15,746 nucleotides of DNA from NCBI GenBank assembly GCA_027024125.1, contig JALVSV010000217.1, positions 1-15,746 on the forward strand, written 5' to 3'. This document shows positions 8,773 through 15,746 of the stretch, piece after piece. The DNA is from Methylothermaceae bacterium. GTDB taxonomy: Bacteria; Pseudomonadota; Gammaproteobacteria; Methylococcales; Methylothermaceae. Both the position numbers and the translations under genes were made by a program. The first letter of the stretch is position 1. Every line of letters starts with the position of its first letter. Below the pieces are notes generated by a model. That model ran no database searches. It had not been told where the DNA came from and saw nothing but the letters and a program-made list of their open reading frames with translations.

Positions 8773-9474
8773 ATGAAACATTCCACCCTGACCCTAATCC
8801 GTCATGGCCAGTCAATCTGGAACCTGCAGAACCGCTTTACCGGCTGGATCGACGTCACCCTGAGCCCTCAAGGAATCGCAGAGGCGAAGGAGGCTGGAAA
8901 ATTGCTCGCTGACGAGCATTTTGACATCGCTTTTGCCTCAACCCTGATCCGCTCCCAGGAGACGCTCTACGAGATCCTGCGTCTGAACCGTCATTGTGTC
9001 GGTTACCGCCGGGTACACGAAGGTGAAAACCCATGGTATGAACATTTCCAACCCGGCGAAAAAGACACGCATACTCTCCCCGTCTATTTTTCCGAGACCC
9101 TAAACGAGCGTTTTTACGGTGATCTCCAGGGGCTCAACAAAGATCAGGCACGGCAGGAATTCGGTGCCGAACAGGTGCATATCTGGCGGCGCAGTTTCGA
9201 CATTCCACCCCCCAATGGTGAAAGTCTGGCTTCCACCGCCGCAAGGGTCATCCCCTTTTTCAAAGACTGTCTGGTTCCCCATCTTGAGCAGGGCAGGCAC
9301 ATGCTGATCGCTGCCCACGGCAACTCCCTTCGGGCCTTGATCATGCATTTGGAGAATATGACTCCGGAACAGATCCTGGCCTATGAATTGGACACCGGCG
9401 TTCCCATCCAATATGAACTGGACCAACAGCAGAATGTCGTGAGTAAAAAGATCTTTGAAGCCGAAAAAAGCTGA
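8773..9474 (+). CDS. gpmA: 2,3-bisphosphoglycerate-dependent phosphoglycerate mutase
   Basis: This cytoplasmic enzyme interconverts 3- and 2-phosphoglycerate in glycolysis and gluconeogenesis through a phosphohistidine. It has 233 residues (E. coli GpmA 250). The phosphate-accepting His11 is in LIRHGQSIWN, Glu112 in LNERFYGDLQGLNK matches the proton donor, and His182 is in AAHGNSLRAL. Compared with E. coli there are about 25 extra residues before LNER (EGENPWYEHFQPGEKDTH) and about 25 missing after IPPP, a layout I recall from other bacterial GpmA proteins. I chose the ATG at 8773: an AAGGAG ribosome site lies ten bases upstream and the conserved domain starts at once. The frame continues upstream to a GTG at 8689, but that part looks non-coding. 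It converges on polA. A plain histidine phosphatase of another substrate is less likely given LNER...LQGLNK. Confidence 0.93.
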   Translation: MKHSTLTLIRHGQSIWNLQNRFTGWIDVTLSPQGIAEAKEAGKLLADEHFDIAFASTLIRSQETLYEILRLNRHCVGYRRVHEGENPWYEHFQPGEKDTHTLPVYFSETLNERFYGDLQGLNKDQARQEFGAEQVHIWRRSFDIPPPNGESLASTAARVIPFFKDCLVPHLEQGRHMLIAAHGNSLRALIMHLENMTPEQILAYELDTGVPIQYELDQQQNVVSKKIFEAEKS

Positions 9475-9505
9475 TCAAGAGGCGGGTTTCCTGTCTGATC
9501 GGCTT
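9464..9505 (-). terminator. second rho-independent terminator candidate for polA, overlapping gpmA 3' end
   Basis: AAGCTGATCA (9468-9477) pairs with TGATCGGCTT (9496-9505), ten pairs with one G-U wobble, loop 18 bases. Read leftward the hairpin is followed by six T residues (A-run 9464-9469), the right form for a leftward terminator. Read rightward there is no U-run. The left arm contains the gpmA stop codon. Confidence 0.5.
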
Positions 9506-9544
9506 CCCGGACGAAGCTGGCATCCAGATAGATGGTCACCTATG

Positions 9545-9593
9545 AAAAACCGCGGATTCCAGGCCGGTTGCGGCCACCCATTGAATCCGCGGT
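9545..9593 (-). terminator. rho-independent terminator of polA
   Basis: ACCGCGGATTC (9549-9559) and GAATCCGCGGT (9583-9593) form a perfect 11-bp stem. The loop contains a further hairpin, GGCCG (9562-9566) with CGGCC (9571-9575). Read leftward the stem runs into TTTTT (A-run 9545-9549), 43 bases past the polA stop. Rightward the tail is GGATCTGG, so it is not a typical terminator for gpmA. Confidence 0.75.
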
Positions 9594-9635
9594 GGATCTG
9601 GTACGCCTCCCCGGGACACACAGCAACGATTGCCA

Positions 9636-12332
9636 TCAGTGCGCCTCGTCCCAGTTGTCTCCAACCCCCAGATCGACCTCCAACGGGACTTTCAATTCTG
9701 CCGCCACGCGCATCAGGGAGCCGATCTGCTCCATCGCCTCTTGCAACCTCGACTCGCAGACCTCGAACACCAGTTCGTCGTGGACCTGCATGATCATTTT
9801 CACTCCTTCGCCCGTCTTCCTGATCCAGCCATCCACCGCTATCATCGCCCGTTTAATGATATCGGCTGCGGTTCCCTGCATCGGAGCGTTGATGGCGGTG
9901 CGCTCGGCATACTGGCGGCGCTGATGGTTTCTTGACTTGAGTTCCGGTAGGTACAACCTGCGGCCGAACAGGGTCTCCACATAGCCCTGCTCATAGGCCA
10001 GCTGGCGGGTCTTGTCCATATATCGGCGCACTCCGGGGTAACGTTCGAAATAGGTCTCTATATACGCTTGAGCTTCCTCGCGGCCAATGCCAAGCTGCCG
10101 GGCCAGACCGTAGGCCGACATGCCATAGATCAGGCCGAAATTGATCGCCTTGGCAGAACGCCTCTGACCGGGAGTGACTTCCTCAGGTGAGACACCGAAA
10201 ATCTCGGCCGCGGTGGCCCGATGGATGTCGGCACCCTGAGCAAATGCCGACAACAGATTCTCGTCTTCCGAAAGATGCGCCATGATACGTAGTTCGATCT
10301 GGGAATAATCGGCAGCCACCAACTTGTATCCATCCTCGGCCACGAACGCCCGGCGTATCCGCCTCCCTTCCTCGCTGCGAATGGGGATGTTCTGCAAGTT
10401 GGGGTCGGAAGAGGACAACCTGCCAGTGGCTGTCACCGCTTGGTGATAGGAAGTATGGACCCGGCAGGTCAAAGGGTGGATCTGATCAGGCAGGCGATCG
10501 GTATAGGTGGATTTGAGCTTGTTCAGCCCTCGGTACTGAAGAATCAATTGCGGCAGTTCGTACTCTTCCGCCAGTTGCTGCAGGACCTCCTCTGAAGTCG
10601 ATGGTTGGCCCTTGGGTGTCTTCTTGATGATGGGAAGCCCCAGTTTTTCATAGAGCACATGCTGAATCTGCTTGGGTGAAGCCAGGTTGAATTCCTCTCC
10701 GGCGATACAGTACACCTGCTCTTCAATATCCTTCATCCGCCGGGATAATTCACCACTCAGCTCCGCCAAAGCATTGCGGTCGACTTTGACCCCATTGCGC
10801 TCGATCCTCACCAGTACCGGCACCAGCGGCATCTCGATCTCCCTGTACAAACGCTCGAGTTTGGGCTCTGCTTCTAACTTCGGCCACAGCACCCGATGCA
10901 GGCGCAGGGTGATATCCGCATCTTCCGCCGCATAGGGAACCGCCTGGGCAAGATCTACCTGGCCGAAGGCAACCTGTTTGGCGCCTTTTCCCGCCACCTC
11001 CTCATAGCTGACGGTCTTGAGTCCCAGATAAGTCAATGCCAAAGAGTCCAGGTCGTGGCGGGTGGCGGTGGAATTGAGGACATACGACTGCAGCATGGTG
11101 TCGTGGGTGATTCCCTGTAGCTCAATACCATGATTGGCCAGGACATGGGCATCGTACTTGAGATTCTGCCCCAGTTTGGGGTGATCCGACTCCAGCAATG
11201 GACGCAGTTCCTCCAGGACTGCATCACAATCAAGTTGCAAGGGGGAATCCGGATAGTCGTGACCCACGGGCACATAAGCCGCTTCACCTGGAGTCACTGC
11301 GAACGAAAGCCCGACCAGACGGGCATCGAGATAATTCAGATCGGTGGTCTCGGTATCCAAGGCAAACAGGGGAGCCCTCTGCAGACGTGACACCCAGTGT
11401 GACAACGCATCGGCGTCCATGACCGCATGATAGTCGGCCGGGTCATCTCCTTCCTTTTCCGGTCCCTGGGTGGTGGGAATGTCCAGTTGACGTAACCAGG
11501 TGGTGAATTCGAAGCGCTTGAACAACTCGATGAGTTTCGTGGTATCGGGTGAACGGCGCTTTAGATCTCGAGGGGTCACGCGCAACGGCACATCGTCGTG
11601 GACGGTGGCCAATTGGCGCGACAAACGCAATTGCTCCAGATTGGCACGCAATTTTTCGCCGATTTTCCCTTTGATTTCGTCGGCATGCTCGATGATCTGG
11701 TCCAGGGAGCCGTATTGATTCAACCATTTGGCTGCTGTTTTGGGGCCAACGCCTGGAACACCAGGTATGTTGTCGGAAGTATCTCCCACCAGGGCCAGGA
11801 AATCGATGATCCGTTCCGGCGGCACTCCGAACTTACGTATCACGCCCTCCACGTCCAACCTGGTCTCCGACATGGTGTTATCGAGGATCACGTGCTCGTC
11901 CACCAGCTGCGCCAGATCCTTGTCGCTGGTGGCCACCACCACGTCGAAACCTTCGGCTCTGGCTTGTTTCACCAAGGTGGCGATCACATCATCGGCCTCC
12001 ACCCCAGGCTCCACGATCAGCGGAATCCCCATGGCCTTGATGAGCTCCTTGAGCGGCTTCACCTGCGCTTGCAGCTCCTCCGGCATGGGCGGCCGGTGAA
12101 CCTTGTAGTCCTCGAACAGGTCGTTGCGAAAGGTCTTGCCAGGCGCGTCGAAGATCATTGCGAAATAAGGCGTGTCATAACTCTGCTGCAATTTTCGCAG
12201 CATGTTGGCGACTCCATAGATGGCCCCGGTGGGCTCACCCCTGGAAGTACTCAAAGGAGGCAGCGCATGGTAGGCACGGTAGAGAAACGAGGAGCCGTCC
12301 ACCAGAACGAGCAGTTTGGATTGATTGGTCAT
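9636..12332 (-). CDS. polA: DNA polymerase I with 5' nuclease and proofreading domains
   Basis: Pol I removes RNA primers, fills gaps and takes part in repair. The 898 residues (E. coli 928) hold all three domains. The N-terminal 5' nuclease (about 1-290) begins LLVLVDGSSFLYRAYHALPP and has the helix-hairpin-helix GVPGVGPKTAAKWL. The 3'-5' exonuclease keeps its acidic residues: DTET at 326-329, LKYDAHVLANHG, and YAAEDADIT, so proofreading should be active. The polymerase has motif A (Asp675 in VAADYSQIELR), the O-helix RRSAKAINFGLIYG, and motif C (Asp852 in MQVHDELVF). The ATG overlaps the stop of the upstream rhodanese gene by four bases (ATGA) with only a weak ribosome site, so translation is probably coupled. 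Two terminator hairpins follow the stop codon. Confidence 0.98.
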   Translation of the reverse strand: MTNQSKLLVLVDGSSFLYRAYHALPPLSTSRGEPTGAIYGVANMLRKLQQSYDTPYFAMIFDAPGKTFRNDLFEDYKVHRPPMPEELQAQVKPLKELIKAMGIPLIVEPGVEADDVIATLVKQARAEGFDVVVATSDKDLAQLVDEHVILDNTMSETRLDVEGVIRKFGVPPERIIDFLALVGDTSDNIPGVPGVGPKTAAKWLNQYGSLDQIIEHADEIKGKIGEKLRANLEQLRLSRQLATVHDDVPLRVTPRDLKRRSPDTTKLIELFKRFEFTTWLRQLDIPTTQGPEKEGDDPADYHAVMDADALSHWVSRLQRAPLFALDTETTDLNYLDARLVGLSFAVTPGEAAYVPVGHDYPDSPLQLDCDAVLEELRPLLESDHPKLGQNLKYDAHVLANHGIELQGITHDTMLQSYVLNSTATRHDLDSLALTYLGLKTVSYEEVAGKGAKQVAFGQVDLAQAVPYAAEDADITLRLHRVLWPKLEAEPKLERLYREIEMPLVPVLVRIERNGVKVDRNALAELSGELSRRMKDIEEQVYCIAGEEFNLASPKQIQHVLYEKLGLPIIKKTPKGQPSTSEEVLQQLAEEYELPQLILQYRGLNKLKSTYTDRLPDQIHPLTCRVHTSYHQAVTATGRLSSSDPNLQNIPIRSEEGRRIRRAFVAEDGYKLVAADYSQIELRIMAHLSEDENLLSAFAQGADIHRATAAEIFGVSPEEVTPGQRRSAKAINFGLIYGMSAYGLARQLGIGREEAQAYIETYFERYPGVRRYMDKTRQLAYEQGYVETLFGRRLYLPELKSRNHQRRQYAERTAINAPMQGTAADIIKRAMIAVDGWIRKTGEGVKMIMQVHDELVFEVCESRLQEAMEQIGSLMRVAAELKVPLEVDLGVGDNWDEAH

Positions 12333-12910
12333 TGATGCTTTTCCGCATCGAAGGGGCGGTACATCAATTCGTCTTTGATCTCATAGGTATAGGGCAGGCC
12401 ATAAAACTGCCACCCTTCCACCCGACCGCGCAGACCGTAGAAAGGGCTGTATTTCTGCAACAGGGCTTTCTCTTTGGGGGAGTGGCCTTGGAAAGCGTCT
12501 CCCTCGAAACCATCCCGTACGTTATAGACGTGGCTGAAGCCTGCTTGTTTCAGGGCATCTGCGGCAGGCGCGCTGCGACTACCACTTCGGCAGATCACCA
12601 GCAGGGTATCGGACCTTTTGAACCGGGACGCCACATCCTTGACGAAATGGGGATTGCGGTGTGGTCCCCCTTGAAAGAACACGAACGGTATGTTGTAAGC
12701 CATGGGAGGATGACCAACCAGCTGGTATTCTTCAGGGGTGCGAACATCCACCAAATAAGTGTTTCCCCCACCGCGCTGCAACCTGTCATAGGCTTCCAGG
12801 GTATTAATGTTTTTAGCCAGCCTGGCATCTCCAGCAGCATGGACGGCAGAACCCCATAGTATGAAAAAAAACAGCCCGCACAAAACACGGGAAAAGATAC
12901 GGTATGGCAT
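12329..12910 (-). CDS. exported rhodanese-domain protein
   Basis: This is a single-domain rhodanese protein of 193 residues, probably periplasmic; its sulfur donor and acceptor are unknown. Residues 1-25 form a signal peptide: a positive start (MPYRIFSR), the hydrophobic run VLCGLFFFILWG, and a likely cut after AVHA. The rhodanese fold shows VDVRTPEEYQLVGHPPMAYNIP and the active loop CRSGSRSA with Cys107, six residues as in sulfurtransferases. About 50 residues follow the domain. The ATG at 12910 was chosen because AAGGAG lies six bases before it and the signal peptide begins there; the frame is open upstream to 13021. Its stop overlaps the polA start by four bases, so it leads a two-gene operon. 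It could instead act as a redox or thiol carrier. Confidence 0.88.
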   Translation of the reverse strand: MPYRIFSRVLCGLFFFILWGSAVHAAGDARLAKNINTLEAYDRLQRGGGNTYLVDVRTPEEYQLVGHPPMAYNIPFVFFQGGPHRNPHFVKDVASRFKRSDTLLVICRSGSRSAPAADALKQAGFSHVYNVRDGFEGDAFQGHSPKEKALLQKYSPFYGLRGRVEGWQFYGLPYTYEIKDELMYRPFDAEKHQ

Positions 12911-12970
12911 TATGATCTCCTTGTTTTGAAACTTGTGACTCGGAAAAGGGGTCAAGGAACCAGGATCGAT

Positions 12971-12999
12971 GCGACAAGCGTTCAATCCACAAGTAAAAT
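12971..12999 (+). promoter_or_regulatory. candidate sigma70 promoter for rnd
   Basis: GCGACA (12971-12976) and TAAAAT (12994-12999) are 17 bases apart, matching the consensus at four and five of six positions. Transcription would begin near 13006, about 37 bases before the rnd ATG. It lies in the 132-base divergent gap (12911-13042) shared with the rhodanese-polA operon, for which I found no convincing promoter. Confidence 0.4.
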
Positions 13000-13042
13000 T
13001 CTCCCATACTTGGGATCCCACTCAAACTCAGGAACCAAACTG

Positions 13043-14197
13043 ATGCGCGATCTTCCTATACAGTACGTGGTTTGCAGCAAGGAACTTGGTCGGCTATGTG
13101 AAACGTTGACAGGCAGCCGATGGCTCGCCATCGATACCGAATTTCTAAGGGAGTCCACCTACTATCCGGAATTCTGCCTGCTGCAGGTCGCTGGGGAAAA
13201 TGCGCTTGCCTGCATCGACCCTCTAAAGGTCAGGGATTTGACCCCTCTGTGGGATCTTCTGTACCAACCCGAGGTGGTCAAGGTTTTTCACGCTGGGCGT
13301 CAGGATCTGGAAATCTTCTATCATCTACATGGCAGTCTGCCAAGGCCTGTATTCGACACCCAACTGGCAGCACCGCTTTTGGGATATCCGGATCAAATCG
13401 GCTATGCCAATCTGGTGGCGGAAATCCTGGGGGTACAACTGGACAAAGGCCATAGCCGCACCGATTGGCGTAAGCGTCCCTTGAGCCCGGAACAAATCAA
13501 ATATGCAGCCGATGATGTACGTTACCTGGCACCCCTGTATCTCGAAATCCGCCAAAGACTCGAGCGGCTGAATCGACTGGCGTGGCTGCAAGAGGATTTC
13601 GATTCCCTGACCGATCCCGACAACTATGCCAACCCTCCTCAGGATGCCTGGCTGAGGATCAAAGGGGCTCGTAAATTGAAAAGCCGTCAGCTGTCGATAC
13701 TGAAACGCCTGGCAGCCTGGCGGGAGCAGGTGGCGAGGGAGGAAAACCTGCCACGTGGCTGGATCATCAAGGATGATCTGTTATGTCATATCGCCCGACT
13801 CAGACCCCAAACCCCAAAGGCTCTGAGTCAGCTTCGAGGACTAGGGGATAAGACCTTGAAACGCCATGGCCAGACCCTTTGCCGGTTGGTCAATCAGGCT
13901 TCAAGTGATTCTGAAGTCGAACCTGTGCAGCACCCACCAGCAAGAACCACCGAACAGGAAGCACTCGTGGACCTCCTGAATGCAGTGGTCCGTTTACAGG
14001 CTGCCTATCATCACATTACCCCTTCTGTGCTCGCCTCACGCAAGGATCTGGAACATTTTCTCGATCGTCCCGAACAGTCTCGCCTATATCACGGCTGGCG
14101 GCGCAAACTGGTCGGCGAACCACTGATGGACCTGCTCCAGGGCAGGAAAAGGTTATCGATCGAGCAAGGACGTATCTATATGGAAGAAAACCCGTGA
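13043..14197 (+). CDS. rnd: ribonuclease D
   Basis: RNase D is a 3'-5' exoribonuclease that trims tRNA precursors and other small RNAs. It has 384 residues (E. coli 375). The DEDDy catalytic set is complete: Asp31 and Glu33 in LAIDTEFLRE, Asp88 in FHAGRQDLEIF, and Asp158 with Tyr154 in YAADDVRYL. An HRDC domain follows (about 210-290, with LPRGWIIKDDLLCHIARLRPQ), then a degenerate second HRDC-like part near the C-terminus (LVDLLNAVVRLQ...SRKDLEHFL). The ATG at 13043 is preceded by an AGGA site ten bases upstream and starts where the family starts; an in-frame ATG at 12926 would add 39 unconserved residues. The stop overlaps the GTG of the next gene by four bases, pointing to a coupled operon. 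Confidence 0.96.
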   Translation: MRDLPIQYVVCSKELGRLCETLTGSRWLAIDTEFLRESTYYPEFCLLQVAGENALACIDPLKVRDLTPLWDLLYQPEVVKVFHAGRQDLEIFYHLHGSLPRPVFDTQLAAPLLGYPDQIGYANLVAEILGVQLDKGHSRTDWRKRPLSPEQIKYAADDVRYLAPLYLEIRQRLERLNRLAWLQEDFDSLTDPDNYANPPQDAWLRIKGARKLKSRQLSILKRLAAWREQVAREENLPRGWIIKDDLLCHIARLRPQTPKALSQLRGLGDKTLKRHGQTLCRLVNQASSDSEVEPVQHPPARTTEQEALVDLLNAVVRLQAAYHHITPSVLASRKDLEHFLDRPEQSRLYHGWRRKLVGEPLMDLLQGRKRLSIEQGRIYMEENP

Positions 14198-15746
14198 CAG
14201 GCCCACCACCGCTGATCCAGTCCCTGCTCAGACCTGAAACCTGGAACCACCCCACCTCGGAGATCTGTCTCCTCGAGACCCATATTTCCTGGATCATCCT
14301 TACCGGCCCTTTCGCTTACAAGATCAAGAAGCCGGTGGATTTTGGCTTTCTTGATTTCACCACCCTGGAAAAACGCAGGTTCTATTGTCGCGAGGAACTG
14401 CGTCTCAACCGCCGCCTGGCTGAGGAGTTATATATGGATGTGGTGACCTTCAGGGGTGACGATTCTCATCCCACGCTGGGAGGAAACGGCCCCATCGTGG
14501 AGTACGCCGTCAAGATGCGTCAGTTCGATCAATCAGAACTGTTGGCCGAATATGCCCGGCAGGACAGATTGAAGGAAGACCACGTCGTGCAATTGGCCCA
14601 TCTGATTGGCCATTTCCATGTAATGACCGACCGGGCTACGCCGGAGAGTCCATATGGTGAGCCGGAGCAGATCGAAAAAGCATGCCTGGAAAATTTTTCT
14701 CACATCGATGCCGGCCTTCGGGGTCATGGAAAACTCAGCGAGAAGACCCAATGGCTGAAAGACTGGACCATCCGTACTTATGAACAGCTCCGTTCACTCA
14801 TGGCCAAGCGGAAACAAGAAGGCTATGTCCGCGAGTGCCATGGCGACCTCCATCTGGGAAATATCGTGATGTGGCGGGGACACCCAACCCCTTTCGACTG
14901 TATCGAATTCAATCCCATGCTGCGCTGGATCGACGTGATCAGCGAAATTGCCTTCACAGTGATGGACCTGACTGCCCGGGGGCAGCGCCCATTGGCTTTC
15001 CGCTTCCTCAACGAATATCTCACCATGACAGGTGACTACCCGGGCCTAAAACTGCTGCGCTACTACCTGGTCTATCGGGCCATGGTACGGGCAAAGATCG
15101 CTTATTTGAGTGATCAGCAAAACCGAGGCAACCAGTCTCATAGAGATCTGGAGCATTACCTTGCACTGGCTCTCGGTTTCAGTCAGCCCGCCCTTCCCAT
15201 GCTATTGATCACCCATGGTTTTTCCGGTAGCGGCAAATCTTACGCCAGCCGCCGGTTGGCTGCCCATTTGGATGCCCTTCATCTGAGATCGGATGTGGAA
15301 CGGAAGCGACTGGCGGGGCTTTCCCCCCAAGCCCCTTCGAAATCCGGTTTGGGGAAAGATATTTACAACCGGGAGTTTACCCAATGTACTTATCAGAAAC
15401 TACGGGAGCTGGCAAGGGATATCCTGCAGGCAGAATTCAGCGTCATCGTCGATGCGACTTTTCTAAATCAGCAGGAACGTCGGCAATTTCGCCAACTGGC
15501 AGAATCGATGGGGGTGGCTTTTCGTATCCTTGACTTTGGCGCGGAAGCAGCAGTATTGCGCCAGAGGATCGAGAAAAGGCTGCAGGAAAGCCAGGATCCT
15601 TCGGAAGCCGATCTGATGGTGCTCGCTTATCAACTCAGTCACCACGATCCACTCTCTCCCGAAGAACAGGCCATGAGCATCCATTTTGACACCAGTCAGG
15701 GATTTGATCTTGAACAGGCTTTGTCCGAATTGGGCAATATCGCCAT
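14194..15746 (+). CDS. APH-like kinase fused to AAA/P-loop kinase, 3' end beyond window
   Basis: This protein joins an aminoglycoside-phosphotransferase-like domain (COG2187 type) to a P-loop kinase domain (COG0645 type). The substrate of either is not known to me. 517 codons are visible and the frame is open at the right edge; such fusions are commonly about 520 residues, so little is missing. Near the start, TGPFAYKIKKPVDFGFLDF is typical of the family. The catalytic loop HGDLHLGN is at residues 216-223, followed by DCIEFNPMLRWIDVISEIAF in place of the kinase metal-binding motif. The second domain has the Walker A GFSGSGKS at 342-349 and VIVDATFLNQQERRQF after the second strand. The GTG start overlaps the rnd stop by four bases (GTGA). 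It is probably not an antibiotic-resistance gene: the family is chromosomal and widespread. Confidence 0.88.
   Translation, partial: MTGPPPLIQSLLRPETWNHPTSEICLLETHISWIILTGPFAYKIKKPVDFGFLDFTTLEKRRFYCREELRLNRRLAEELYMDVVTFRGDDSHPTLGGNGPIVEYAVKMRQFDQSELLAEYARQDRLKEDHVVQLAHLIGHFHVMTDRATPESPYGEPEQIEKACLENFSHIDAGLRGHGKLSEKTQWLKDWTIRTYEQLRSLMAKRKQEGYVRECHGDLHLGNIVMWRGHPTPFDCIEFNPMLRWIDVISEIAFTVMDLTARGQRPLAFRFLNEYLTMTGDYPGLKLLRYYLVYRAMVRAKIAYLSDQQNRGNQSHRDLEHYLALALGFSQPALPMLLITHGFSGSGKSYASRRLAAHLDALHLRSDVERKRLAGLSPQAPSKSGLGKDIYNREFTQCTYQKLRELARDILQAEFSVIVDATFLNQQERRQFRQLAESMGVAFRILDFGAEAAVLRQRIEKRLQESQDPSEADLMVLAYQLSHHDPLSPEEQAMSIHFDTSQGFDLEQALSELGNIA

Noticed and set aside
12911..13021. Longer N-terminus for the rhodanese (start at 13021)
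   Set aside because: The AAGGAG site and the signal peptide both fit the ATG at 12910, and the extension has no conserved features.
14194..15746. Aminoglycoside resistance gene
   Set aside because: The kinase loop is shared by a broad superfamily; the fusion to a P-loop domain and the rnd operon context point to a chromosomal housekeeping family.

Overview
The window reads as chromosomal core metabolism from a gammaproteobacterium of moderate GC. That placement rests on protein style (DEDDy RNase D with HRDC, a proofreading Pol I, an enterobacterial-type glgC/glgB/glgA set). A methanotroph or sulfur oxidiser of the Methylococcales/Chromatiales kind is plausible, but no marker gene proves it. 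There are ten protein genes, two of them cut by the window edges. I see no tRNA, rRNA, CRISPR array, insertion sequence or phage gene.

Layout. Positions 1-6364 hold a divergent glycogen cluster. malQ (partial) and glgC run leftward and overlap by one base; glgB and glgA run rightward 12 bases apart. A 77-base gap between glgC and glgB must carry the control for both arms. Positions 6365-6734 are a 370-base stretch without a convincing gene, containing nested inverted repeats that may be an RNA leader. An SLC13-type permease with two internal RCK_C domains follows (6735-8507), then a regulatory gap and the phosphoglycerate mutase gpmA (8773-9474). gpmA converges on polA across 161 bases that hold two terminator-like hairpins, both with U-tracts in the polA direction only. 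polA (leftward) is overlapped by 4 bases by an upstream gene for an exported rhodanese. Divergently, rnd (RNase D) runs rightward and overlaps by 4 bases a two-domain protein, an aminoglycoside-phosphotransferase-like kinase fused to a P-loop kinase, which runs off the right edge.

Function. GlgC makes ADP-glucose, GlgA polymerises it, GlgB branches it, and MalQ rearranges the maltodextrins. GpmA serves glycolysis and gluconeogenesis and may be near the cluster for that reason. No glycogen phosphorylase or debranching enzyme lies in the window. The right half is nucleic-acid housekeeping (PolA, RNase D), each half-operon carrying a less understood partner (periplasmic rhodanese; APH-AAA fusion).

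Most of the window is ordinary. The points most worth a second look are the APH-AAA fusion coupled to rnd, the rhodanese-polA coupling, the possible structured leader before the permease, and Trp in GlgC where E. coli has the activator lysine.
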